Shown here one piece after another: positions 41,531 to 53,470 of a DNA stretch of 64,000 nucleotides (positions are counted from its first letter, which is position 1; each line of letters starts with the position of its first letter). A program made the translations under genes and the position numbers. This DNA comes from Aurelia coerulea (lineage: Eukaryota > Cnidaria > Scyphozoa > Semaeostomeae > Ulmaridae), in NCBI GenBank assembly GCA_039566865.1, contig CM076961.1:4037501-4101500 (forward strand), written 5' to 3'. The notes below the pieces were generated by a model, which saw nothing but the letters and a program-made list of their open reading frames with translations, was not told the origin of the DNA and did not search any database.

Positions 41531-44500
41531 GAAAGCCTCTTCAAAAAATCTTCACAACGGGCCCAAAATCATGAATCATTTTCCCTTACATTTCTGCCTT
41601 ACAATGGCCTTACAGCAATGACTTGTGGACGCTTTAGCACGTGCTATCCTCTCGGGAGGATGAACAATTCCTCCCCCTGGTATCGATGACCTATTCAGGG
41701 GGATTCCATTCTCCCAAGAGGACAAAATACATGAATTTATGTGAGTGTCATCACTTTTAGGAAGGAATCTTTGCTCATTGTTTTCATTCGTTTTTGCAGG
41801 TTTTTGGAAGGGGCTTTCTGCAGAAAATCACCCATATCGACGAGAAGGAATGGCCGATTAAGGCCGGGTAAATTACTGAACCTAATTGAACATAGCGAGA
41901 CAGTTTTCAATATTATTGCTTTGATATTCATGGAGCAGTGGCCTTCCAAGCGGGAATTCTTTTTTCTGACTCACCCGGTAGTGTCGTCACATTGTTTACA
42001 GTTTTTAAATCGTGCTGGCATCGTGTGAACGTAATCTAATTCTATCTTCTCATCCAATTTAGGTCCACCTCAGTTTGCACAAAGAGACATCGGTCACAGC
42101 CCACAGGAATTGATGCTGTTTCCTTGCTCGCCCATAGGATCTCCGCCGTATGATCAATTAAATAAACGACTCAGTCTATCCTCCACTGTTGCACAGTCGC
42201 AACAATATCATGGCCATAGAAGGCGAACTGCCTCTGCTGGTTCCATTAATCAAAGTAAACAAAACAGGGTCAAAATGTTGCAAAAAAGTGTAAATGGAGC
42301 TAAAATAGATACCCCCTCTAAAACGACTACACAAGGCAATAAAGGGCAATCAAAGTCAGCTAACATTGTAAAGGGAAGCAACGTGGAAAGGAGTGCAAGT
42401 AAGAAGTCTACTGACGGTGGGAAGCAAGGTAAAGGTCAACAGGCTAGAAGCTTTTCATCTAGTTTTAATCCAGGAAAACGTTTGTCAGAAAGCTCTAGTA
42501 AAACTCCCAAGAAGATTGCTAGAAAATTGACCTCTACGCCGAAGAAAGGAACTGCCAAGGTGGATGTGAATGATACGGCCAAAAACAACGCTATAAAGTC
42601 AACCTCTACTCCAAAGAAAGAAACTTTTAAGGTCAGTAATACACCTAACAAGGAAGAAAAAAATTCCAATACTTCAATCCGGACAGAGTTGAAATCAAGT
42701 AATCCAACTGAGAAAATTACAGAAAAGTCTAATTCCACTCCAAAAACAAAAGTTGCTAAAGTAAGTAATACATCTTGCCAGGGTGCAGCACAATCGACTT
42801 CTTCAGCTCAGAAAGAGACTGTGATGTCGGGCAATGCAACTGAGAAAATTAAAGAAAATTCAACTTCTGCTTCGAAAACGGAAACTGTTAAAGTTAATAG
42901 TACGCCTCATGAGTGCAAACAAGAATTGACTCCTTCGGCTAAGAAAAAGACGTGTGTATCCAAAAAGACCATAGATAATGGTAAGGAAAGGACAAATATT
43001 CTATCCAAAAAGGAAAATAAAAATTTGAAACATACACCTGTGAAAGAGACCCCTTCGTCCAAAAAAACAACTGACACAGGTACTGAAAAGTCAAGTATTC
43101 TATCGGAAAAAGAAACTACAAATTTAGCATCTACACCCACAAAATCGATGCCTTCATCCAGCAGCACAACCAAAACGAATACAGAAAAATCGAGTATTCT
43201 ATCGAAAAAAGAAACTACAAATTTAGCATCTTCACCCATAAAAGCGATGTCTTCATCCAGCAGCACAACCAAAACGAATACAGAAAATTCAAGTATTCTA
43301 TCGAAAAAAGAAACTACAAATTTAGCATCTTCACCCATAAAAGCGACGCCTTCATCCAGCAGCACAAACACAACGAATACAGAAAAGCCGAGTATTCTTT
43401 CGAAAAAAGAAGCTACAATTTTAGCATCTTCACCCATGAAAGCGACGCCTTCACCCAGTAGCACAACCAAAACGAATACAGAAAAGTTGAGTGTGTCAAC
43501 CAGTAAACTAGAAACGTTCGGCTCTGCTATTGATAAGGTACCTACGAAATCATGCTCTGCAGCCGTAAAAGAGACCTCTATAGCATGTAATACAACTGAG
43601 AAAGGCAAAGGACGGACGACTATTCCACGCGACGAAAAGATTACAAATTCAGGTCCGAAGAATCCTGCATCAGAGATGGCAAAGCCTTGCTCTTTTCCTG
43701 TGAAACATGTTGCTACATCAAGTAATTCAGCCGAGAGAGGTACAGAAAAGTTTACTGTTCCACTCAAGGAAAAGATTACAAATTCAAGTCCTGCATCAGA
43801 GAAGAGAGCAGCAAAGCCTTATTCTTCACCTGTGAAGGAAACCGCTTTATCGAGTAGCTCAGCCGAAAAGGCTGCAGAAAAGCCGACTTTTCCCCTTCAG
43901 AAACAGACTACAGACTCAGGTCCTGTACCCAGGATGACACCTATAAAGCCTTGTCCTTTACCTGAGAAAGAGACCTCTTTATCGATTAATTCATCGGAGA
44001 AAGCTGCAAAAAAGACGAGTATTCCCCCAAGGAAAGAGATTACAAACTCAGACCCTGTACGCGGGATGACACCTACAAAGCGTTGCTCTTTACCTGTGAA
44101 AGAGGCTGCTTTCGCGAGTAATTCTGCCGAGAAAACTGGAGAAAAGATAACTGTTCCGCCAAAGAAGGAGACCACAAACTCAGACCCTGTACCAGGGATG
44201 ACACCTACAAAGCGTTGCTCTTTAACTGTGAAAGAGGCTGCTTTCGCGAGTAATTCTGCCGAGAAAACTGGAGAAAAGATAACTGTTCCGCCAAAGAAGG
44301 AGATTACAAACTCAGACCCTGTACCCGGGATGACACCTACAAAGCGTTGCTCTTTACCTGTGAAAGAGGCTGCTTTCGCGAGTAATTCTGCCGAGAAAAC
44401 TGGAGAAAAGATAACTGTTCCGCCAAAGAAGGAGACTACAAACTCAGACCCTGTACCCGGGATGACACTTACAAAGCGTTGCTCTTTAACTGTGAAAGAG

Positions 44501-47500
44501 GCTGCTTTGGCGAGTAATTCTGCCGAAAAGTTGAGTGTTCAACCCAAGACAATACCGGAAATGCAATGCTTTGTATTAGGGAAAGTACCAGAAACTACAA
44601 GATCATGTTCTGCATCCGTGCAAGAGGCTACACAATCTAGTAATTTACCCAATCTACCAAAATCACTTCAAATAGATGTGAAAACCAGATTTAGTTCAAA
44701 TAGACTTGACAACACTGGAAAGACTGCAGGTATAAATCATCCAAGAAGCAATTTAAAACCCGGAGTAACTACGAGGAGAATGGACAGAATTGGAACTGGA
44801 GTGACGAAACCTAAACCCTCTTATTCTAGTTCAGGTCCTTTAAAATTAATATATGATAAACGGAAGAATGAACTGAAGAGTGCAGGAACAAGATCACATG
44901 ATCGATTTGTGGCATTTAGAAATGACAGATATAACCAAGTTAGCAAGAATAAAACGTCTGCTAGTTCAGCACAGGCTCATACAGACGCCTTATCAAGTGT
45001 TTCAAGTGATACGAGAAAAGAAGGGACAACGAGCGAAGCAAGCAGAAGCAGAAGTAATACAATTACTGATACTGATAAATGTATTACACCAGTTAATTCA
45101 GCATCAGATGGACTACTTGTGAAATCAGGTACAGCAGAAAGCTCTCCATTCCTAAATGAGGCTACAAAGTTGAATAATCTACCAAGGAAAGAGGTCTCAC
45201 AAGCTGCTCATAGTTCTTCAGGACCGTCTGTTATTGCATCCAGTCAAAGCAAGGGCGCAGCTTTCAGCCCAAAAGGAAAGCTGCAAACTGAGGATTTTAA
45301 GAATTCTACCTCTCCAACAAAATCAGCTTCCAGAGTAAGAGTTGAACGGTCGCTGCAATATGAGTCAAATGAAATAACACAAGAAAGCAAACAAATGGCC
45401 GCTGCTACTCCTGTGCCTATCTCGTCAAAAACCAATTTGGCTGACACAAAAAGTGAGTCAAAGGAAGCTGTTATTTCCATTGACTCTACTGTCCCAACTG
45501 CGGCATCAGCTGTCAGCTCAGCATCAGCAACAACGATTATTGCACCAACCACAACCACAGCAGCAGCGATAACTTTCATGACAGATGTAACAATCAAATG
45601 TATGGAACCGTCTAAAAAGAGAGTGAAAGTAGATCATGCCAAACCAGCGATGGAAGCTAGCCTCATAGCCATGGCAAAAGCTGTTAGCTCAACAGCAGCA
45701 ACGCTAATCTTAACAACAGCAGTAGCAACCGCGATGACAGAATCGACAACAGCAGCAACGAAGTGCAGAGAGCCCTTCAACAACAGAGTAAAAGTGTCAG
45801 CAGTTGAATGCAGGGAACCAATAAGAACAAGGGTCGTTTGCTCAACAGGAGCAACAACAAGTGCTACGCCAACCTCAGCAAACTATGCAGCAACCACAAC
45901 AGCTGAAACAGCAGCTGCTACCACAAAGTGTGCTGAAGAAAAGAGAGTCAAGATTTCAGCAAATGAATCCAGGGAACCAATAGCAACAAGGTCATTACGG
46001 AAATCTATTGCAGCAGAATGCAAGTCTGAAAGTTTGCCAACTCAGTCTACAACCAACATGGTTGAAACAGTTTCTGATGAAACCAGGAAAGTAGAGAAGG
46101 ACAAGCGCAATAATGCAAGCAATGTCGAACTTGTTGACAAATTTCCAGGAAAATTAGTCACTCATTCAAAGCAAGAAGATGCCAAAAATCCACCTACTGG
46201 TAATACTGACAAGATTGCATCTAAAGAATCAACAATGGGACACAAGGAAGATATTGTAGAGGGTTCGAAATGTGTTGGTGATTTCACAGAAAAGTGTGCG
46301 ACCCAGTCAAAGCAGGGAGACACCCAAAGGCCCGTTGTTACTAATACAGACAAACCGGTACATGAAGGACTGGAAGAAGGACACCAGAAAAATACCAACA
46401 TGACCTCAACGTACATTGGTAACTGTGGAGAGAAGAGTGCAAGTGAATCAAAACAAGGAGCCACCCAAGCTCCATCTTTTGCCAATTCACAAATTCCTCC
46501 TGAACGCAACCACAGTGTGGGTTCTGAAAATTCAGTGGCTTCAAAGGCAAAAATAGGATCGAAAGCAAAGGATACATTTGTTAAGGAGGGGTTTAGTGTA
46601 GAATCGCAGTCAAATTCTACCCGGCCCAAGCCAGCATCACAAAAACTGGACAAAACGCCAAGCAGCGGCACGAGTAGGCCTCTAGTTAGGCATTGCACAA
46701 CAGGAGCAAACTTTAGGAGGCCAGATGTCTCAGTGAAAAGCAATACAGATGCTAGAGAAGGGTCTGTTTCTAATTCTAGCCAACTGAAAACTGTGTTGAA
46801 GGATTCAGAGAAAAGTTCTGTGGCAAACCCTAGCAAGTCTAAATCACCATCGCAGAATTTGAATTTTCATCCAGATAGTGAAATGAGTAAGGCGCAAGTC
46901 AGACCCAAAGAGGGGCCCTTTTCTAGTTCAAACCAGCTGAAGACTTTGCCAAAAGATACTGAAAAGAAGACTGTGACAAAGGGTAGCCTTTTGGAATCAA
47001 CATCACAGAGTTTGAACAGTCCTCAAAATAGTGAAGAGAGTAAACCGCCAATTAGACATCGCACAACAGGAGCAAACTTTCGATCTAAAGGCAGGCCTAT
47101 TTCTAGTTCTAGCCAACTGAAGACTTTGCAAAATGATTCTAATGCCACTGAAAAGAACTCTGTGACAAACTGTAACCTTTTGAAATCAAAATCGCAGGAT
47201 TTAACTAATCCTCAAAATAATGAAATGGGTAAACCACCAGTTAGGCATCGCACAACCGGAGCGAACTTTAAACCAAAAGGAGGGCCTGTTTCTCGTCCTC
47301 AAAGTAATGAAATGGGTAAACGGGTAGTTAGACATTGCACAACCGGAGCAAATTTCATGCGGTCGACCACTTCAATAAAAAATGATTTAGAAAGTAAAAG
47401 AAGTCTTGCTTCTGACCCAAGCCGATTGAAAGCTGTAGCAACAGAAACGCACTCTTTGACAGAATCTTCATCTGCTAACAGGGATGCATGCGTAAACACG

Positions 47501-50500
47501 CTAGGAGCAAGTGCTGGTACGATTACAACGGTCAATTCTGATACAAAATCTGGTGCAATTGCAAAGCCCAGTTCTGGAACAAAAGTTGGGTCCGACCAAT
47601 TAACCACGACAAATGATGGAAACATGAAATCACAAAATGATGGCTCGAATAAAGAAGGAGATAAAATCCTGGCAAGCTTTAGCAAAGAAGCATTACAAAG
47701 TGAAAACTCGAATTCAGAAAAATCACCGGGAAAAGCACAGGACTCAAGATTAAAAGAATTATCTAGTGCCAATGCAGGTATTAAAGTAATTGAAACTCGA
47801 TCGAATCCACCGTCCAGTGAAACTGAAATCGTAAGTCAAACTGGCTATGGAACAAAGCCTGATGGCAGACATTCCACATCAGAACTTGAAGTACTAGATC
47901 TGAAGCCTATTGAAAATGCAGATGCTGAAATATCAACAAAGGAGGCATCTGTTTTTCAGAGTGGTTCCCTCATTCATGGAGCTGTCGCAATATCCCCAGC
48001 TCCTGGTAGCAATCTCTCCAAAAGGATAGGATACGAGAAAGGAACATCGACTAGCAATTTAAGCATCTCAAAAGGGTTGTTTAACGAGAAGAGTGACAAT
48101 GAGACTTTGGCAGTTAAAAGTTGTAAACTTTCGAATGTGCTTCTCAAAACACAGAGCAACGAAAGGGACACAGTGGCAGGCAGTTCTAAATACTCTAAAG
48201 TCCTTCCTAATATGAAGAGCAACAAGGGCCACAGTGGTAAAACATGGAACGAATTGCTGAAAGATTCATATGACTTGACAGGTGGTCCACCGAATACACC
48301 GCATGTTGACTCTGCCACTTCAGAATCAGTGACATCAGCTGGAAGTCGTGCCATGTTTGGTCTTGGGGGTACTTGGGAGAAAAGAGGGGAAAGAAAAAAG
48401 AAATATCCGGTGAACGAGGAAAAGCTCCGTGGAATTAGTTTTGGTAATGTGGGAAAAGAAGCAGAAGAGCGTAAAAATTCAAAGTATTTCTGGGCATCAC
48501 CAGATTATTTGGCGAAGCTAAACAAAAATCATACAATCTCCCACAGCAAGGCAAAACGGTCACGAGAAAATAGTTCTTGTGGAAGCAACGAAAATGTCGT
48601 ATCACCTGGCTTAGATACAAGTGGAACGCAAGAAGAAATCAATTGCTCGACTATAGTTCGGAAGGACAAGGAGTCATTTGGCTTAAATTTAAGCGACATT
48701 AGCTCTCCTGGTTCGCAAAATAGCAATGAAACTACGTGGCAGAAGAGAAAACGTTATGTTTCAGAACCTGAAGATTGTCCGCAAAACTTTATCAATACGA
48801 GGCATGCTGAAGCAAAGATACCGAGACTCGAAGAAATCCAGCTCTCTTGGAAACAAGGTGCGATTAAACCCCACATCGAAGAGTACAGTGCTGGATGGTC
48901 GGATGAATACAAACCCCCTGGGTTCGTTCATGAAAGTGGCAGTTCGTTTGCAAACAGTGTTGAACATTATGGAGTCGAGGCTCCTACTGATTGTGATTTG
49001 GGACGTCAAATGATGGGGGCTTGGAGGTAAGATGTTTTGTTATTTTCGTTGAGCTCTGTAGACTTGTTACTCGCTTCGGGTTGATTTCCCCGTCCTAGTT
49101 TTTGTCTGGTTTCAATGGCTGTCTGGTGCATAACAGCTTGGGAGTTGGGAGTAAATTTAGTGCAAAAGGTCATCAAGAATGCCTGAAAGAGGCACAGGGG
49201 GGCCCTCCGGCCCTCTGAAAACTGTCTTAATTTTTTATTTTCCTGCTGTTCTTCCCTTAACTTTGTAGTTAAGCCTTGTGTCCTTGGTTTCAGGAATGAT
49301 GTTGGATGGCCGGCCAATGCTGGACCGCACGAAGGAAGCACATTCCCTGCCTTGCATTTACCTGCCTTGCATTTACCTGCCTTGCATTTACCTGCCTTGC
49401 AAAGTGGATACAATCAACGTGTAGTGCCACAAATGGAAAAGAGAAAACCAGAAAGAACTATAAGTATGAAAATCCACGATCTTGAAAAGGTATCTTTGTT
49501 TATCTAGTTATTCTCTCTTTATTCTTCGGCTCTCTTGTTGACTTCATGTCTTCATGTCTTTTTTTCTTCTTTTTATTAATTCACGAAAAATGTTTGCAAT
49601 AGATCTTACATTCCACTATACTTATCTAATTGCTATACAAAACCACAGGGACGATGCCAAGGGGGGGGGGGCGAAAGACAATGACTACCCCATGGCCAAT
49701 ACATAAATACACGCTACGTTAAACTACATACAATTCGTATTCGGTTCGTATGTGACTTGTATATGAATTTCAATTTGCTTTTTTCAACAGCAATTTGCGA
49801 AAGATTCCAGGACGATCTCAACTGTTATGAAACTTACGGCAAGGTTAGTAAATGTCAACTGAAATAATGTTCATTGCTTTCAAAATAACTTTTGCAGATG
49901 TTTTGTTTAAGCAAGTAAATGAAGTGTTCTAGAAAGACCAAAGTGCGTGCAGACACTACTGATTTCTTTTCAAAGAGGTTTTTCATCCAGTAGAGAACGT
50001 AGTAGAGCCTGCACGCAGGATAAAACTAAGTGGATCATTGTAATTTTTTTATATAATATATTCCAAATAGAATTTGCAATACAGATTATGAACTACATTA
50101 CTTACAAAATTACTCTACAATACTACTAGGACGATCAACCCCAGGGAGCAAAAGGCTGTGTCTACCCCGAGGCCATTAAATAAAGATAATAAAGGAAAAG
50201 AAACTACTTTAACTATGGGACAAAATCGGGTGGCTTATGAAGGGATGGGTAAGTGGCTACAGAAATTCACTCGAATCGACCAGTTTCATGGATAAAATGT
50301 AGCGTTAGCTCAAGAATATGTCTATTTAGTGAAATGGGAAAATCTTTATTGCCATACAATAAAAGTTGTAGTAAAGCTTCATTTGCAAGATTTACATATC
50401 CAATTGGTCGTATTATTGCATAGATTCCAACGATCATTGTACTTCTCGGGGATCGTTCTATCCCATCACCAGCCAGCCCCCATTTCAAGTTTTTCAAATT

Positions 50501-51762
50501 CAAATTCATTCATAGTCAGAAAACGATAAAATTGAAGCATGACTTGAAATAGAAAAGATGCCATTACGATATTTGGTACAATGTAACTACAATGGGTGTT
50601 GCTGTGGAGAAACCCTGACGGTTCTCGAGTCCATTGCCCCTCGCAGCCCCCTATTTATGATAAATCTACAAATGTTTGACGTATAATGAAAATGATACCG
50701 AAACGTATAACATTCTATTATTTCAAAATTGCTCTATATTGCTGAATTAGAAAAAAGACGAAAAGCTGCAATCAACGAAAAACATTTGGAGGAAAGGGGA
50801 TGACGCATAACGTTTATCAATTGTTTTATAATTTCTTTTATGTGAAGTTGAAAAGTTTTTTATCTATTCTAATTAAGAAACTTCAAAGGTATTTTTGCGG
50901 TATTTTATGTTGGAAAGCTATTCAGCTGGGCTTGTTTCGAATATCAAGGGGGATATCGTTTCAGTTTTTGGTACCATAAGAGGTTATGAAACGTCGTGTG
51001 CATTCGTCGATTGCATCCTTTCATCGGGTGCAACAAGCTGGTGTGCTAAATAGATATTTGGATATGCAATTTATTTTATGAAGACTACGGGGTAAAGTTG
51101 AATTTATACACAAACCCGAGATAAAAAATAGTTACCGCAAAAGCTCTATTTAGCCCCCCTTTCTGTTACGTCCCCTCCCCTCTGAGCCAAAAGTTTTTTA
51201 AGCCCCCCTTTACTCATAAAATTCCAGAAGCTACCAAAGACTTCCATTTATTTAGCTAAACAAGTTTGCATGTTAATTTCTAGGTGCTTTGGGATAATAT
51301 TGTGTCGAGTTTATGTATCTGACTCGTAAAATTGTATGTTGAAGCCGCAAAATATGGGGTAAAGGAACTGAAAGGCTTTTTTGCATATTCTCCTCATTTT
51401 AGTTAGTGAATAACCCCCCCTCTCTAATAAGCCCCTCTCGTTTAAGCCCCATCTGGAGTGTCCGAAATTAAATAAGCCCCCCCCCGGGGGGCCTAATAGA
51501 GCTTTGAAGGTACTTGTTTTGTTTCAATTCCAGCTTGTTTTTTCTCCCCAGGAAACTTCCAGATCAAGAAGAACGCATTGGTGGTGCTTTGAAAGATATT
51601 CTGAAAGAAATGAGTGATGAAATTGCAGTAAGATGCAGCAAGCTACTTAGAACTGAAGTCATTAAGAGAAAGCGAGAGAAGGTCAAATTTGCAAAGAAGT
51701 CACAAAAGGGAAAGGTGAAGAATCGAGTTTTCAAGGCAGCGAAGCGCAAAGATACCAAGTAA
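38363..51762 (+). CDS. Large unnamed protein: RRM-like start, giant low-complexity exon, basic tail
   Basis: I do not recognise this gene. Exons: 38363-38479, 39001-39176, 42063-49026 (6,964 bp, one open frame), 49294-49489, 49791-49843, 50130-50248 and a last exon 51552-51762; about 2,600 residues. The N-terminus (LSYARLAVYEFADERHAADI, VRRFNQKFLFGSMLSFHAIE) looks like the second half of an RNA-recognition motif: beta strand, helix, then a glycine-containing strand. It is followed by FWDTPDDYHW and a Pro-rich stretch. The giant exon codes Ser/Thr/Lys-rich, probably disordered sequence with 33- and 44-residue tandem repeats, an Ala/Thr-rich block with repeated REP-x-x-x-RV motifs, four RH(C/R)TTGANF motifs, and a better-ordered end (SFGNVGKEAEERKNSKYFWA). 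The last exon is helical and lysine-rich (RIGGALKDILKEMSDEIAVR, then KRKREKVKFAKKSQ). An RNA-binding or nuclear role is a guess. Phase 1 at 50248 does not fit phase 2 at 51552, so a small exon is missing or the end is alternative. The exon 38363 acceptor is weak. Confidence 0.75.
40205..40408 (-). mobile_element. tRNA-derived SINE
   Basis: On the minus strand the unit begins GGTGTTGTGGCGCAGTGGTG (A-box-like), followed by a Cys/Gln-type anticodon-arm remnant (CTCTGACTTTGCAGCCAGA) and GTGGGATCGATACACG (B-box-like), then a unique body. A functional tRNA is unlikely because the arms do not pair fully. Confidence 0.6.
41085..41531 (+). mobile_element. CR1/L2-like LINE 3' end with (ATT)n tail
   Basis: Plus-strand reading RSSSVPLIASSRASNTFRN, then DAAELFNKLPAEIRKAKAA and a stop at 41328-41330, is a LINE reverse-transcriptase C-terminus. 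A 3' UTR of about 140 bp runs into about 19 ATT units (41474-41530), the element's own simple-repeat tail. Confidence 0.82.
41660..41990. repeat. Dispersed repeat, second of three copies
   Basis: Matches 19300-19635 in order: CCCCCTGGTAT, ATTCAGGGGGAT, GTTTTTGCAGGTTTTTGGAA, GATATTCATGGAGCAG, ending CTGACTCACCCGGTA. Lies about 80 bp before the giant exon. Confidence 0.65.
42998..43492 (+). repeat. Coding tandem repeat, 99 bp x 5 (33 residues)
   Basis: Inside the giant exon: five consecutive copies of ILSKKETTNLASSPIK plus a Ser-run and KTNTEKSS. The first copy is the most diverged (NKNLKHTPVKETPSSKK); the others differ by a few residues. All stay in frame. Recent unequal duplication within a disordered coding region is the simple explanation. 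Confidence 0.9.
43890..44543 (+). repeat. Coding tandem repeat, 132 bp x about 5 (44 residues)
   Basis: Copies of PPKKETTNSDPVPGMTPTKR followed by CSL(P/T)VKEAAFASNSAEK. The central copies (about 44050-44540) are nearly identical at the DNA level, more alike than the outer copies, which indicates recent expansion or gene conversion. Copy number may vary between alleles and assemblies. Confidence 0.92.
49346..49402 (+). repeat. In-frame 15-bp minisatellite in exon after the giant exon
   Basis: CCTGCCTTGCATTTA occurs three times in full and once in part, coding PALHL repeats directly before QSGYNQRVV. Frame is preserved across the repeat. Confidence 0.9.
49945..50022. repeat. Short hairpin related to 28399-28470
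   Basis: GCGTGCAGACACTACTGATT and the mirrored AGTAGAGCCTGCACGC pair around a loop, in an intron of the large gene. Confidence 0.55.
50751..50803 (+). other. Possible alternative terminal exon of the large gene
   Basis: After TTGCTGAATTAG, this segment is in phase with the exon ending at 50248 and codes EKRRKAAINEKHLEERG then TGA. The charged helical composition looks coding. It resolves the phase problem by ending the protein here, leaving the 51552-51762 exon for another isoform or needing an unseen small exon. Confidence 0.4.
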
Positions 51763-52558
51763 ATTTTCAAAATTCATGCTTTCGTTTATTTAAAGTTTTG
51801 TTCAAGTTGTTTATGTTCAGATATTTGCGGCAATAGTTATTTAGCTTGGTTTTGTTTTGGAATAGGTAACAGTAGATTGATTATCATGAGTCCCAGTAAT
51901 CGCTATTCAAAATGAGACCACTACATTAAACCGAGACCGCTCATTCTGGGATTCATAACCAACTGGAGCGTCCAGCAGCCTTTCAATAGCGATAACTACG
52001 GCCAAGTAACCAGTCTAAGGTAACAGCAAAAAAGGGCCGATTTTCTACCTCAATAGCATCAGTTGCTTTGATTGATAGATACACCATTTCAAAGCGATTA
52101 GCGATCGCAGATCAAGGGAATCCTCTTCAACTACAAATCAAAATGAGCAAGGCTGTAACCCCTGAATCATGTATGGTTAACTGTCTTGCTGTGCACGTGG
52201 AAATACACTGTTAAGAAATGTCATGAGTTTTTATCGCAAGAAGAAAGATACATCTAAATATCTGCCCTGCGGAGACTTTATTTATATCCAGAGGCTGAAC
52301 AGTATGCGTAACAATTCTCCATTGTTTAAAGACGCATTGTCAACCAAGATCCTTTGTGCGCAGAATGAAAAGTAAGACAAAGAGAATTTAGGCCAATAGC
52401 GACTTTTAGATAACACGAAAGTCTACTTTGACGCCACAAAGGATCATGGTTAGCAATGGGTCTTTAAAGTGTAAATAAGATACCAATTTTCAGTTTCTGG
52501 GTCAAATAAATAAAATCTGCAAGGCAGAGGTTTAGAGTTATCTTTTTCTCTCGATTAT

Positions 52559-52736
52559 GTATCGCTACAGGTTACAATGAGTTAGGCCCCTTGTACTCTG
52601 TATTGCTACAGGTTACAATGAGTTAGGTCCCTTGTACTCTGTATTGCTACAGGTTACAATGAGTTAGGCCCCTTGTACTCTGTATCGCTACAGGTTACAA
52701 TGAGTTAGACCCCTTGTACTCTGTATTGCTACAGGT
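52559..52736 (+). repeat. 41-bp minisatellite, 4.3 copies
   Basis: GTATTGCTACAGGTTACAATGAGTTAGGCCCCTTGTACTCT-type unit (given here in outline: starts GTATTGCTACAGG, ends CCCTTGTACTCT), copies differ at one or two bases. Intergenic, after the large gene. Confidence 0.95.
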
Positions 52737-52865
52737 TTGATCCAGCATAAAGTTGTTCCGGTTCAAGAGCATTTACACTAGGATCCAGAACAAGATTTCT
52801 GTAAGACAGAAGGAACGAAAGTATTGCAGATTTGCAGCAACAGTCTAAACGGGAGGCTGATTCGT

Positions 52866-53470
52866 TAAACAGGGACAAATTTTGTAACACAATAGCACCA
52901 GTTGCTTTTGTTGACACCTGAATTCAAAGCGATTAGCGATTGCAGACAACGGAAATTCTATCAACTAGTAATTCAAAGCAAACAAAGCCGCAAATGTTTT
53001 CTGAAACCCAAGGTGGCTAGCACACTCGTTGTGCATTCCAGAAATTGTTTTAAGAGCAAACATGAGCATATATCGAAAGAAAAAGGATATATCTCCACTT
53101 CTACCTCGGTCATTCTATTTGTTTGGTTCAGAGGCTGAGCAGTAAATATTTTAATTAAACCCAAGAAATATGAGAATTGAATCGTCTCCCAATTGGCTTC
53201 TATACCAAACAAATAAAATGCTCGAGGTAGATGTTTAGATATATCCTTCTTCTTTCGATATATGCTCATGTTTGCTCTTGAAAACCATTTCTCGAATGCA
53301 CAAGGAGCGCACTAGCTACCTGGGTTTCAGAGGAACTTTTGAGGCATTGCTTGTTTTGAATTACTGGTTGAGAGAATTTCCTTTGTCTGCGATCGCTAAT
53401 CGCTTTGAATTCAGGTGTCAACAAAAGCAACTGATGCTATTGTGTTGCCAAATCTGTCCTTGTTGATCCG
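52866..53470. mobile_element. Long-armed inverted repeat, foldback element
   Basis: Left arm (AATTCAAAGCGATTAGCGAT; ACACAATAGCACCAGTTGCT) pairs with the right arm (ATCGCTAATCGCTTTGAATT; AGCAACTGATGCTATTGTGT) over about 280 bp each. Shorter diverged relatives lie at about 52050-52300 and 53580-53690. Confidence 0.85.

Noticed and set aside
41435..41689. Poly-leucine frame
   Set aside because: Produced by the (ATT)n tail of a LINE.
42436..47772. Several long minus-strand frames (up to 286 codons) opposite the giant exon
   Set aside because: Antisense shadows of a repetitive coding exon; they mirror its repeats and lack splice or start context.
52559..52736. CRISPR-like array
   Set aside because: Direct head-to-tail 41-bp copies with no spacers, in an animal genome: an ordinary minisatellite.
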